Part shown: piece after piece, positions 54,165-61,790 of the stretch
Numbering within the stretch: the first letter of the stretch is position 1
Layout: each line of letters opens with the position of its first letter
Source of the DNA: Komagataeibacter sp. FNDCF1
GTDB lineage: Bacteria; Pseudomonadota; Alphaproteobacteria; Acetobacterales; Acetobacteraceae
Assembly (NCBI RefSeq): GCF_021295335.1
Contig: NZ_JAIWOT010000001.1
Span: 933,001 to 997,000, forward strand
Direction of reading: 5' to 3'
Length of the DNA: 64,000 nucleotides
Program-made: the position numbers and the translations under genes
The notes under the pieces: model-generated
Told to the model about the DNA's origin: nothing
Databases searched by the model: none
Seen by the model: only the letters and a program-made list of their open reading frames with translations

Positions 54165-54662
54165 ATGAAACGCTTTTCCCGTATCATTCCCCTTCTTGTC
54201 GCAACCACGGTCGCCGTGCCGCTTGCGGCATGCGGTGGCGGAAAGCAGGATGACCAGCCGGAACTGACCCCGGCCCAGTTCATGGACAACGTGCGCAAGC
54301 AGCCCGGTGTCCAGACCCTGCCCGACGGACTGGCCTACAAGGTGCTGAAATCCGGGCCGAAGGATGGCGCGCAGCCCACCGTCAACGACAGCGTGATGGT
54401 GATCTATGAAGGCCGTCTGCCCGATGGCGGCATTTTTGACAGTTCCGAGCAGCACGGCCACGGCGCATATATGCAGATGCCACTGGAAATGGTGATCAAG
54501 GGCTGGCAGGAAGCGGTGCCCATGATGCATGTGGGCGATACATGGATGCTGTATGTCCCGCCCGAACTGGGCTACGGGCATAAATCCATGGGGATCATCC
54601 AGCCGGACAGCCCGCTCATCTTCAAGATACAGCTCCTGGGTGTTTCCCCCAGCGGCCATTAG
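54165..54662 (+). CDS. FKBP-type peptidyl-prolyl isomerase lipoprotein
   Basis: 165 residues. A lipoprotein signal ends at lipobox LAAC (C23). The FKBP domain (about 55-160) has DSVMVIYEGRLPDGGIFDSS, PLEMVIKGWQEAVPMMHVGDTWMLYVPPELGYG and a final PLIFKIQLLGV. Likely anchored at the periplasmic face of the envelope as a folding helper. AGGTGTC precedes the ATG. It ends at a perfect terminator. Confidence 0.92.
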   Translation: MKRFSRIIPLLVATTVAVPLAACGGGKQDDQPELTPAQFMDNVRKQPGVQTLPDGLAYKVLKSGPKDGAQPTVNDSVMVIYEGRLPDGGIFDSSEQHGHGAYMQMPLEMVIKGWQEAVPMMHVGDTWMLYVPPELGYGHKSMGIIQPDSPLIFKIQLLGVSPSGH

Positions 54663-54669
54663 GACCTGG

Positions 54670-54704
54670 AAAAAGCCATTCATCTGCCGGGTGAATGGCT
54701 TTTT
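54670..54704. terminator. Rho-independent terminator after the FKBP lipoprotein gene
   Basis: AAAAAGCCATTCA and TGAATGGCTTTTT form a perfect 13-bp stem with a 9-base loop. The T run continues to 54705. It starts seven bases after the stop codon. Confidence 0.92.
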
Positions 54705-54738
54705 TACCATTAAGGCAGACGGGAAACGAAAAACGGAC

Positions 54739-55227
54739 ATGAAGATTGTGACCGGGCGCATGGTATCTGCGCTGCGCCTTGCCGGCATGGCCAGCGCCAT
54801 GGTCCTGCTGGCCGCCTGCTCGCGCTACGGGCAGCATGGCTATGCACGCTACCGCACCAATTGCGGCATCTGCCACCATGGCGGTGAAGGCCTGAAGGGC
54901 GAGATCCCGCCCATATCGGGCCGGGTTGACAGGATTGCGGCAACGCCCGAAGGCAAGCAGTACCTGATGCATGTGCTGCTGAACGGGTTGAATGGCCCGT
55001 TGGAAATTGATGGCGTGCACTACAACTTCTCCATGCCACCTTTCCGCACCCATCTGTCGGATGAGGAAATTGCCTCCATCCTGAGCTATCTGGCCACGCG
55101 GGGTGATACGCAGCCTGTCCCGGTATTTACCGCCGGAGATGTCGCGGCCGAACGCGCCCACCCCATGACCACCTCCATGGTGGCGGAAGAACGTCGCCGC
55201 CTTGATGCGGTTCATCCCCTGCCCTGA
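54739..55227 (+). CDS. c-type cytochrome lipoprotein, single heme
   Basis: 162 residues. Lipobox LAAC gives C27 as the lipidated residue. One heme site CGICH (C42, C45, H46) and the probable sixth ligand Met99 (NFSMPPF) make a class I cytochrome c, with LSDEEIASILSYLATRG the usual C-terminal helix. The partner oxidase or dehydrogenase is not in the window; in acetic acid bacteria such subunits serve periplasmic dehydrogenases. An ATG at 54739 follows the terminator, so the promoter must be very close. Confidence 0.88.
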   Translation: MKIVTGRMVSALRLAGMASAMVLLAACSRYGQHGYARYRTNCGICHHGGEGLKGEIPPISGRVDRIAATPEGKQYLMHVLLNGLNGPLEIDGVHYNFSMPPFRTHLSDEEIASILSYLATRGDTQPVPVFTAGDVAAERAHPMTTSMVAEERRRLDAVHPLP

Positions 55228-55275
55228 CAACCCGGCATCTTGACCCGCCGGGGCAAAAAAACGGACAATATTTCC

Positions 55276-56271
55276 ATGCAACGCCTGTTTTCCGGCATTC
55301 AGCCGACCGGTATCCCGCAGCTTGGCAATTACCTGGGCGCGATACGCAACTGGGTTGCGCTGCAGCGCGACCATGACTGCATTTTCTGCCTGGTGGACAT
55401 GCACGCCATCACCACATGGCAGGAACCCGCCACTCTGCGCCAGCAGACCCTGGCGCAGGCCGCCGTCCTGCTGGCATCGGGCATTGATGTCGAACGGCAT
55501 ATCCTGTTCAACCAGTCCGCCGTCAGCGCCCATGCGCGGCTGGGATGGATCTTCAACTGTGTCGCCCGCATCGGCTGGCTCAACCGCATGACCCAGTTCA
55601 AGGACAAGGCGGGCAAGGACCGCGAGAAGCATTCCGCCGGGCTGTATGTCTATCCCGACCTGATGGCGGCCGATATCCTGGCGTACAGGGCTACTGTCGT
55701 GCCGGTGGGCGATGACCAGAAGCAGCATCTGGAACTGACCAACGACATTGCCCAGAAATTCAACCATGATTACGGGACGGACTTTTTCCCGCAGGTCGAG
55801 GCTCTTATTCCGCCTCAGGGCGCGCGCGTCATGAGCCTGCGCGATGGCAGCAAGAAGATGTCCAAATCCGATCCCTCCGCCCAGAGCCGGATCGAGATGA
55901 CGGATGATGCCGATACCATTGCCAGCAAGATCCGCCGCGCCAAGACCGATTCCGAACCCCTGCCCTCCGAGGAGGCAGGGCTTGAAAACCGGCCCGAGGC
56001 CCGCAATCTGGTAACCATATACGCCACGTTGTCAGGCCGGACGGTACCGGACGTGCTGGCGGAGTTTGGCGGGCAGGGTTTCGGTCCATTCAAGACGGCA
56101 CTGACGGATGTACTGGTGGGCGCCGTCGCCCCTATTGCATCAGAGACCGGTCGTCTGCTGCGCGAACCCGACTTCCTGCGCGAGACACTGCGCGCGGGCG
56201 CAGCGCGGGCTCGCACCATTGCCGAACCCATCGTATCGGAAGCGGAATCCCTGATCGGTTTCCTGAAATAA
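55276..56271 (+). CDS. trpS: Tryptophan-tRNA ligase
   Basis: 331 residues, class I synthetase. The HIGH-like segment [12 protein letters not shown] (10-21), [13 protein letters not shown] and KKMSKS (about 193-198) are present. ATG 55276 aligns with the family N terminus; a longer frame begins at 55240. Probably co-transcribed with the cytochrome gene 48 bases upstream and yjbQ 18 bases downstream. Confidence 0.96.
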   Translation: MQRLFSGIQPTGIPQLGNYLGAIRNWVALQRDHDCIFCLVDMHAITTWQEPATLRQQTLAQAAVLLASGIDVERHILFNQSAVSAHARLGWIFNCVARIGWLNRMTQFKDKAGKDREKHSAGLYVYPDLMAADILAYRATVVPVGDDQKQHLELTNDIAQKFNHDYGTDFFPQVEALIPPQGARVMSLRDGSKKMSKSDPSAQSRIEMTDDADTIASKIRRAKTDSEPLPSEEAGLENRPEARNLVTIYATLSGRTVPDVLAEFGGQGFGPFKTALTDVLVGAVAPIASETGRLLREPDFLRETLRAGAARARTIAEPIVSEAESLIGFLK

Positions 56272-56289
56272 CCACGAAAGGACAAGCCC

Positions 56290-56709
56290 ATGCGCCAGGA
56301 ACTGCACAGCCTTCATGTCAGTACCCGGGGCAAGGGGCTGGTTCCGATTGACCGGCCGGTACTGGACTGGGTGGGGCAGAGCGGCATTGAAACCGGCCTG
56401 CTCACCCTGTGGTGCCGTCATACCTCGGCCTCACTGACCGTGCAGGAAAATGCTGACCCGACGGTACGGGCGGATATAGAACGCTATTTTGAAACCCTGG
56501 TGCCCGAACAGCCCGGTCGCTACATTCATGAAGATGAAGGCCCGGATGACATGCCCGCCCACCTGCGCAGCATGCTTACCAATACCCAGCTATCCATTCC
56601 GGTGGCGGATGGCCGCCCGGTGCTGGGCATGTGGCAGGGGCTTTACCTGTTCGAGCATCGTAGCCGCCCCCACCGGCGTGAGATCGTACTGCACCTGATT
56701 GGTGCATGA
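56290..56709 (+). CDS. yjbQ: YjbQ family protein (UPF0047)
   Basis: 139 residues. HTSASLTVQENADPTVRADIERYF (45-68), the conserved His/Asp site, YIHEDEGPDDMPAHLRSMLTNTQLSIPV and GLYLFEHRSRPHRREI are family signatures. E. coli YjbQ has weak thiamine-phosphate synthase activity; the true role is unknown. AAAGGA precedes the ATG. The end is 15 bases from convergent fghA. Confidence 0.9.
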   Translation: MRQELHSLHVSTRGKGLVPIDRPVLDWVGQSGIETGLLTLWCRHTSASLTVQENADPTVRADIERYFETLVPEQPGRYIHEDEGPDDMPAHLRSMLTNTQLSIPVADGRPVLGMWQGLYLFEHRSRPHRREIVLHLIGA

Positions 56710-56724
56710 TCCCACGCCCGCACG

Positions 56725-57594
56725 TCACATCGCGTTGAGGATGGTGGCGTGGTGGTCGATATGATCCGCAATGAACGACTGGATGAACCAGTAGGAATGA
56801 TCATATCCCGCATGCAGCCGCAGCTTTAGTGGCTGGCCAACCTGCGCCGCCGCTTTGCGCAGCAGTTCGGGCTTGAGCTGGTTATGCAGGAACTGATCGG
56901 ATTCCCCCTGGTCAACCAGGATTTCCGTCGGGTGGGTATGCCCGGCTTCAAGCAGCAGCGTCGCGTCATGCCGTGCCCATGTGGCGCGATCGGGACCAAG
57001 ATAGGTGGAGAACGCCTTCTCCCCCCATGGCACGACGGCCGGGTGGCAGATGGGTGCGAACGCCGAGACCGATTTCCATGCCTTCGGGTCCCGCAACGCA
57101 TGGACCAGGGCCCCGTGGCCACCCATGGAATGACCCATTATGCCGCGCCGCGCGCCATCGAGCGCGAACAGGGCCTGCGTCAGTTCCGGCAGTTCCTGAC
57201 TGACATAGGTGCCCATGCGGTAATGCGCCTGCCATGCCGGGGTCGTGGCATCAAGGTAGAAGCCCGCACCCGTGCCCAGGTCGTAGGATTCGTCCTCGCC
57301 CGCAACACCCGCGCCGCGCGGCGAGGTATCGGGAGCAACCAGTGCAAGCCCGTGGCGTGCGGCAAACCGCACGGCATTGGACTTGATCAGGAAGGTTTCG
57401 TCCGTGCAGGTCAGCCCCGCCAGTACGTACACCACCGGCACGCGCGCGCCCGCCAGTGCCTGTTCGGGCAGGAACACGCCAAAACGTGCTTCCAGCCCGA
57501 GGCTGTCGGACGGATGGCTGTAAAAGCCAACCCGCCCGCCGCAGCTTGCATGTTCCTCAATGGTCTTGATCGTGGGTTTGGGAGCTGCCGTCAT
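56725..57594 (-). CDS. fghA: S-formylglutathione hydrolase
   Basis: 289 residues, esterase D family. It hydrolyses S-formylglutathione to formate and glutathione. The nucleophile is S156 in GHSMGGHGAL; LAGLTCTDETFLIKSNA (58-74) and GAGFYLDAT are typical. It follows frmA by three bases; the two complete glutathione-dependent formaldehyde oxidation, drawing on glutathione from gshA. Confidence 0.96.
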   Translation of the reverse strand: MTAAPKPTIKTIEEHASCGGRVGFYSHPSDSLGLEARFGVFLPEQALAGARVPVVYVLAGLTCTDETFLIKSNAVRFAARHGLALVAPDTSPRGAGVAGEDESYDLGTGAGFYLDATTPAWQAHYRMGTYVSQELPELTQALFALDGARRGIMGHSMGGHGALVHALRDPKAWKSVSAFAPICHPAVVPWGEKAFSTYLGPDRATWARHDATLLLEAGHTHPTEILVDQGESDQFLHNQLKPELLRKAAAQVGQPLKLRLHAGYDHSYWFIQSFIADHIDHHATILNAM

Positions 57595-57597
57595 GGA

Positions 57598-58713
57598 TCA
57601 GAACTCGACCACGGTGCGGATGCTCTCGCCCTTTGCCATCATGTCGAAGCCTTCGTTGATGCGCTCGAGCGGCAGCTTATGGGTGATGAGGCTGTTGATG
57701 TCGATGCGGTTTTCCATGAACCAGTCCACGATGCGCGGCACGTCCGTGCGCCCGCGCGCGCCACCGAAGGCCGAACCGATCCAGCGCCGCCCGGTGACAA
57801 GCTGGAACGGCCGCGTGCTGATTTCCTGACCCGCCCCGGCCACGCCGATCACGGTGGACACGCCCCAGCCACGATGCGCGCATTCCAGCGCCTGGCGCAT
57901 GAGCGTGGGGTTGCCCACGCATTCGAACGAATAGTCGACGCCGCCGCCGGTCATTTCCACCAGATGGCCGACCAGGTCGCCATTGGGGCCAAGGTCCTTC
58001 GGGTTGACGAAATCGGTCATGCCGAACTTGCGGGCAATCGCCTCACGCCCGGGGTTGATGTCCACGCCGATGATCCGGTCGGCGCCAACCATCTTCGCCC
58101 CCTGGATGACATTCAGCCCGATGCCGCCCAGACCGAACACGGCCACCGTGCTGCCTGCCTCCACCTTTGCGCTGAACAGCACGGCGCCGATGCCGGTGGT
58201 CACGCCGCAGCCGATGTAGAACACCTTGTCAAACGGTGCGTCGGGACGGATCTTCGCCAGCGCGATCTCGGGCAGGACCGTGTAGTTGGCAAACGTGGAG
58301 CAGCCCATGTAGTGATGGATCGGCTGCCCCTTGAACGAAAAGCGCGACGTGCCATCGGGCATGAGCCCCTTGCCCTGCGTGGAACGGATGGCCGTGCACA
58401 GGTTGGTCTTGCGCGACAGGCAGGACTTGCACTCCCGGCATTCGGGCGTATAGAGCGGGATCACATGGTCACCGGGCTTCAGGTGCTTCACACCCGGGCC
58501 CACTTCCACGACCACGCCCGCGCCCTCATGGCCCAGGATGGCGGGGAAAAGCCCCTCAGGGTCGGCGCCGGACAGGGTGAACTTGTCCGTATGGCACAGG
58601 CCGGTGGCCTTGATCTCGACCAGTACTTCACCCTCGCGCGGGCCTTCAAGCTGTACCGTCTCGATTTCAAGCGGTTTGCCTGCTTCAAAGGCAACGGCTG
58701 CCCTTACATCCAT
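57598..58713 (-). CDS. frmA: S-(hydroxymethyl)glutathione dehydrogenase (class III alcohol dehydrogenase)
   Basis: 371 residues. It oxidises S-hydroxymethylglutathione with NAD and can also reduce S-nitrosoglutathione. Catalytic zinc region [20 protein letters not shown] and GHEGAGVV, structural zinc cysteines in [16 protein letters not shown] (about 93-108), and the NAD site [16 protein letters not shown] are intact. AAGGAAAG lies before the ATG. Promoter TTGACG-17-TTAATC about 60 bases upstream. Confidence 0.96.
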   Translation of the reverse strand: MDVRAAVAFEAGKPLEIETVQLEGPREGEVLVEIKATGLCHTDKFTLSGADPEGLFPAILGHEGAGVVVEVGPGVKHLKPGDHVIPLYTPECRECKSCLSRKTNLCTAIRSTQGKGLMPDGTSRFSFKGQPIHHYMGCSTFANYTVLPEIALAKIRPDAPFDKVFYIGCGVTTGIGAVLFSAKVEAGSTVAVFGLGGIGLNVIQGAKMVGADRIIGVDINPGREAIARKFGMTDFVNPKDLGPNGDLVGHLVEMTGGGVDYSFECVGNPTLMRQALECAHRGWGVSTVIGVAGAGQEISTRPFQLVTGRRWIGSAFGGARGRTDVPRIVDWFMENRIDINSLITHKLPLERINEGFDMMAKGESIRTVVEF

Positions 58714-58769
58714 GATCCGTCTTTCCTTGCATGCGTTGCGGGCGTTCAGGCCCGTAGCTGATCCGGAAC

Positions 58770-58798
58770 GATTAAGGGCATCATGGGCATGACGTCAA
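58770..58798 (-). promoter_or_regulatory. Candidate promoter and TGACGTCA palindrome upstream of frmA
   Basis: On the minus strand TTGACG (58798-58793) and TTAATC (58775-58770) are 17 bases apart. The palindrome TGACGTCA (58790-58797) overlaps the -35 element. The spacer also repeats GGGCAT/CATGCCC. The rest of the 243-base divergent gap to the bestrophin-like gene has no clear sites. Confidence 0.5.
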
Positions 58799-58956
58799 TG
58801 TTGCATGCGCTGTTTCCCTGCAATGCCGTTTCGATAACAAATGATGCCACATGTCATTGACCGGTACCGCAGGCGCGCCGGGCTGTGTTAAGCGGGGGGA
58901 TGGGAAGAGGGTCACAAAAGCCGTCTTCCGTTCTGCCACCATGCCGGAAAGCCCAT

Positions 58957-59832
58957 ATGGTCGTTAATCGCAAGATTGGTTTGTGGATCCTGATGCGCGA
59001 GAGCCTGCTGTCGCTGGTGCTGCTGTGCGCGTGGGATGTTGTCGTGGTGGTCATGTTCCAGATTTTCCATCAGGAATGGATGGAACAGCCGACACTTCCC
59101 ATATCGCTCATCGGCTCGGCACTGGTCCTGTTCATGAGCTTCCGCAACAATACCGCCTATAACCGCTGGTGGGAGGGACGGACCCTGTGGGGGGCCGTGA
59201 CCAACAACAGCCGCTCCTTTGCCCGGCAGGCGGGCACGATCCTGGGCGGTTGTCCTGACCTTGCCCGTGCCATGGCGGCCTATCCCTATGCCCTGCGCGG
59301 CGCGCTGGGCCGGCTTGACGCAACGGACGACATCATGCGCCTGCTGCCGGATTCCATGAAGGACGGGGTAAAGGACAAGGCCAACATTCCCGCCGCCATC
59401 CTGTTCCAGATCGGGCTGCGGGTGGACATGGAATCCCGCAGGCTGGGCATTGATGGCGCGCTGCAGGGCCAGATCGACCGCATCCTGTCGGACATGAGCA
59501 ACGCACAGGGCGGCCTGGAACGCATCCGCAACACGCCGCTCGCCATCCAGTTCTCGATATTGCCCAAGGTGGTGGCGGCGGTGTTCTGCATCATCCTGCC
59601 GCTGTCCATGGTGCAGACGCTGGGGTGGATCACACCGCTCGGCTCATCGCTGGTGGGACTTCTGTTCGTGGCGCTGGACAAGATCGGAAGCGACCTGCAG
59701 GACCCCTTTGGCGCAACGCCGCATGGCATGCCCATGCTCACCATCTCGCGCACGATCGAGATCGACCTGCTCCAGTCCTGTGGCCTGCCTGCCCCGCCGC
59801 CGCTTGCCCCTGTCAACGGCATACAGGGCTGA
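58957..59832 (+). CDS. Bestrophin-like ion channel protein
   Basis: 291 residues. Four hydrophobic segments near 16-36, 48-62, 208-222 and 225-245. The N-terminal SFRNNTAYNRWWEGRTLWG (about 69-87) and the later SLVGLLFVALDKIGSDLQDPFG (about 237-258) are bestrophin (UPF0187) signatures. Bacterial members form pentameric channels; ion selectivity here is unknown. The start is preceded by GGAAAG; ATGs further upstream lack homology. Confidence 0.88.
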   Translation: MVVNRKIGLWILMRESLLSLVLLCAWDVVVVVMFQIFHQEWMEQPTLPISLIGSALVLFMSFRNNTAYNRWWEGRTLWGAVTNNSRSFARQAGTILGGCPDLARAMAAYPYALRGALGRLDATDDIMRLLPDSMKDGVKDKANIPAAILFQIGLRVDMESRRLGIDGALQGQIDRILSDMSNAQGGLERIRNTPLAIQFSILPKVVAAVFCIILPLSMVQTLGWITPLGSSLVGLLFVALDKIGSDLQDPFGATPHGMPMLTISRTIEIDLLQSCGLPAPPPLAPVNGIQG

Positions 59833-59875
59833 GCCTGCTTCCCCCTGCAAGGGGCCAAGACAGAAGAAGGAATTT

Positions 59876-60001
59876 ATGCTATACGGGTGGCATGAGCATG
59901 TTCAGAACCACCCAGAAGGGCACTGTGACCGATGCAATGGCACGCACGGCCGCAGCGGCCACGGCAGCCGAGGCAAAGTCCAGCAAGGCTGTAAAAGATG
60001 A
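59876..60001 (+). CDS. Short ORF overlapping the carD start, possibly a translated leader
   Basis: 41 codons, starting at an ATG with a better ribosome binding site (AGAAGGAATTT) than carD has. It overlaps the first 110 bases of carD in another frame and its peptide (MLYGWHEHVQNH...) is not recognised. It may be a regulatory short ORF, or the Shine-Dalgarno may serve carD at long spacing. A TATGCTATAC stretch at its start also resembles a -10 element, in which case carD may be leaderless. Confidence 0.3.
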   Translation: MLYGWHEHVQNHPEGHCDRCNGTHGRSGHGSRGKVQQGCKR

Positions 60002-60488
60002 GGACCCCTTCCGCGAGGGCGATGCAATCGTGTATGCGGCGCATGGTGTTGGCCGTGTCGACCGCATCGGCGTTGACGAAATTGCCGGGACGAAGCTGGA
60101 AATGATCCAGATCTCCTTTCCCGGCAACCAGATGACGCTGCGCATCCCGCTGTCCAAGGCGCGCAAGTCGGGGCTGCGCAAGATCGTCTCACGCGAGATC
60201 GTGGACAAGGCCATGGCCATCATCAAGGGCAAGCCCCATGTCAGCCGCGGCATGTGGGCGCGCCGGGCCGTCGCTTACCAGGAAAAGATCAATTCGGGCG
60301 ATCTGGTGCAGATTGCCGAAGTGCTGCGCGACCTGCGCCGCAATGTGGACAGCCTTGATGGCAGCTTCAGCGAGCGCAAGCTGTTCGAGGCGGCACAGGA
60401 ACGCTTCGTGGCCGAAGTGGCGGTGCTGGAGGGCAAGGAACCTACCGAAGTGCTCGAAAAACTGACCGAGGTCATGAAGGCGGCGTAA
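59892..60488 (+). CDS. carD: CarD/CdnL-family transcriptional regulator
   Basis: 198 residues. Residues 1-35 are a Thr/Ala-rich tail; the RNA polymerase-binding Tudor-like domain starts at FREGDAIVYAAHGVGRVDRIGVDEI (about 38-62) and continues through ISFPGNQMTLRIPLSKARKSGLRKI. A helical DNA-binding C-terminal part follows (about 100-198; SGDLVQIAEVLRDLRR, SFSERKLFEAAQERF). CarD stabilises open complexes at housekeeping promoters. The start at 59892 or 59904 lacks a nearby ribosome binding site, see the overlapping short ORF. Confidence 0.92.
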   Translation: MSMFRTTQKGTVTDAMARTAAAATAAEAKSSKAVKDEDPFREGDAIVYAAHGVGRVDRIGVDEIAGTKLEMIQISFPGNQMTLRIPLSKARKSGLRKIVSREIVDKAMAIIKGKPHVSRGMWARRAVAYQEKINSGDLVQIAEVLRDLRRNVDSLDGSFSERKLFEAAQERFVAEVAVLEGKEPTEVLEKLTEVMKAA

Positions 60489-60528
60489 CCGCCCCGTCCT
60501 TCCCGCCATTTCCCGGAAAAAACCCAAC

Positions 60529-60550
60529 CCGCCGGCCCGTGTGCCGGCGG
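60529..60550. terminator. Bidirectional terminator between carD and the MFS gene
   Basis: CCGCCGGC / GCCGGCGG with a 6-base loop. On the minus strand it is followed by GGGTTGGGTTTTTT, on the plus strand by TTCTGTT. It separates two convergent genes. Confidence 0.7.
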
Positions 60551-60565
60551 TTCTGTTATACGGCC

Positions 60566-61741
60566 CTATCCGACCCGGGGATTGCGCAGCACCATCATCA
60601 CCCCGCTGCCCGCCAGGGCCGCCAGCATGGCCATGGCAAAGGGGCTGGCAGGCCCCGCCACCCCGGCCAGCATGCCGGACAGCACGGCCCCTGCCCCCGC
60701 CGCGACATCAAAAAACGCATCCAGCAGCCCGATAGCCGACCCGACCGCCGTGGGGGGCACCTGCCGCAGCACCGGCGTGGCCAGCAGCGGATAGGTAAGC
60801 GAAAAACCCAGCCCGCTCACGAAACAGCCCGCCGCCGCCCATACGGGCCCCGGCGCCAGCCAGATCATGCCAAGCCCCGCTGCTTCCGCCAGCATGATCG
60901 TCCTTACCAGCGGCCGCACGTCCTCACGGTCGACATGACGCCCCCCCACCAGCCGGGCCATTACATGGCCTGTGCCAAACGCGGCTAGCGCCCATCCGCC
61001 CCCATGCCACCCCCGCGCGACATAAAAAATGACCAGAAAAGACGAAATGGCGGCAAACCCCAGCGTGGACAGGCCCAGTGCCATGCCCCATGCCCAGATG
61101 TGTCCGATCAGGTCCCGCCACCGCATGCCCGCATGGCTGCCGTCGTGCAGGCGGGGCGGCTGTGGCAGACGCAGGGCAAGGCCGATGCCCGCAATCGGCA
61201 GGGCAACGGCGACAAGGCAGACGCACAGGAAACCCTCCTGCGCCTCGATCATGCCGCCAAGCGCCGTACCCACGCCCAGCCCGGCAAAGATCGCAAGCCC
61301 GACCCAGGACATCGCGGCCCCGGCACGCGCGCTTCCGGCCATGGTGACCGCCCATATGCCGCCACCTGTCACCAGCAGCCCTTCGCCCAGCCCCATGGCG
61401 CCCCGCCCCAGCACGATCATGGCCTGCTGGATGACGGGGGAGAACACGGGCAGCAGGGCGGCGGCACAGGCCAGCCCCGAACCTGCAGTCCACCCCAGCC
61501 CGGCCAGCAGGGTATCGCGCCCGCCACGCTGGTCCGCCATCTGCCCCGCCCATGGGCGTGACAGCAATGTCGCACACGACTGCAGGCCCATCACCACCCC
61601 GATCATGGTGGTGCCGCAGGCAAAGCGTGCCTGAAGTTCCAGCGGCAGGGCGGGCAGAGCCAGCCCCATGGCAAGCATGCCGCTGGCAATTGCCAGCAGG
61701 ATGGGCACAAGACTCCCGCGAGCCGTAACATGAACATTCAT
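60566..61741 (-). CDS. MFS transporter
   Basis: 391 residues with 12 predicted hydrophobic segments. The A-motif between helices 2 and 3 is RPWAGQMADQRGGRDTLLAG (about 63-82). It resembles the YfcJ/YhhS-type (UPF0226) sugar or drug efflux permeases. Substrate unknown. ATG 61741 (MNVHVTARGS) fits; an ATG six codons earlier is possible. A 49-base gap to the TamB-like gene upstream suggests co-transcription. Confidence 0.85.
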   Translation of the reverse strand: MNVHVTARGSLVPILLAIASGMLAMGLALPALPLELQARFACGTTMIGVVMGLQSCATLLSRPWAGQMADQRGGRDTLLAGLGWTAGSGLACAAALLPVFSPVIQQAMIVLGRGAMGLGEGLLVTGGGIWAVTMAGSARAGAAMSWVGLAIFAGLGVGTALGGMIEAQEGFLCVCLVAVALPIAGIGLALRLPQPPRLHDGSHAGMRWRDLIGHIWAWGMALGLSTLGFAAISSFLVIFYVARGWHGGGWALAAFGTGHVMARLVGGRHVDREDVRPLVRTIMLAEAAGLGMIWLAPGPVWAAAGCFVSGLGFSLTYPLLATPVLRQVPPTAVGSAIGLLDAFFDVAAGAGAVLSGMLAGVAGPASPFAMAMLAALAGSGVMMVLRNPRVG

Positions 61742-61790
61742 GACGGAAGCGTAATGCATTTGCGCCAGGGTGAACAGGCCGTGCGGCGGG

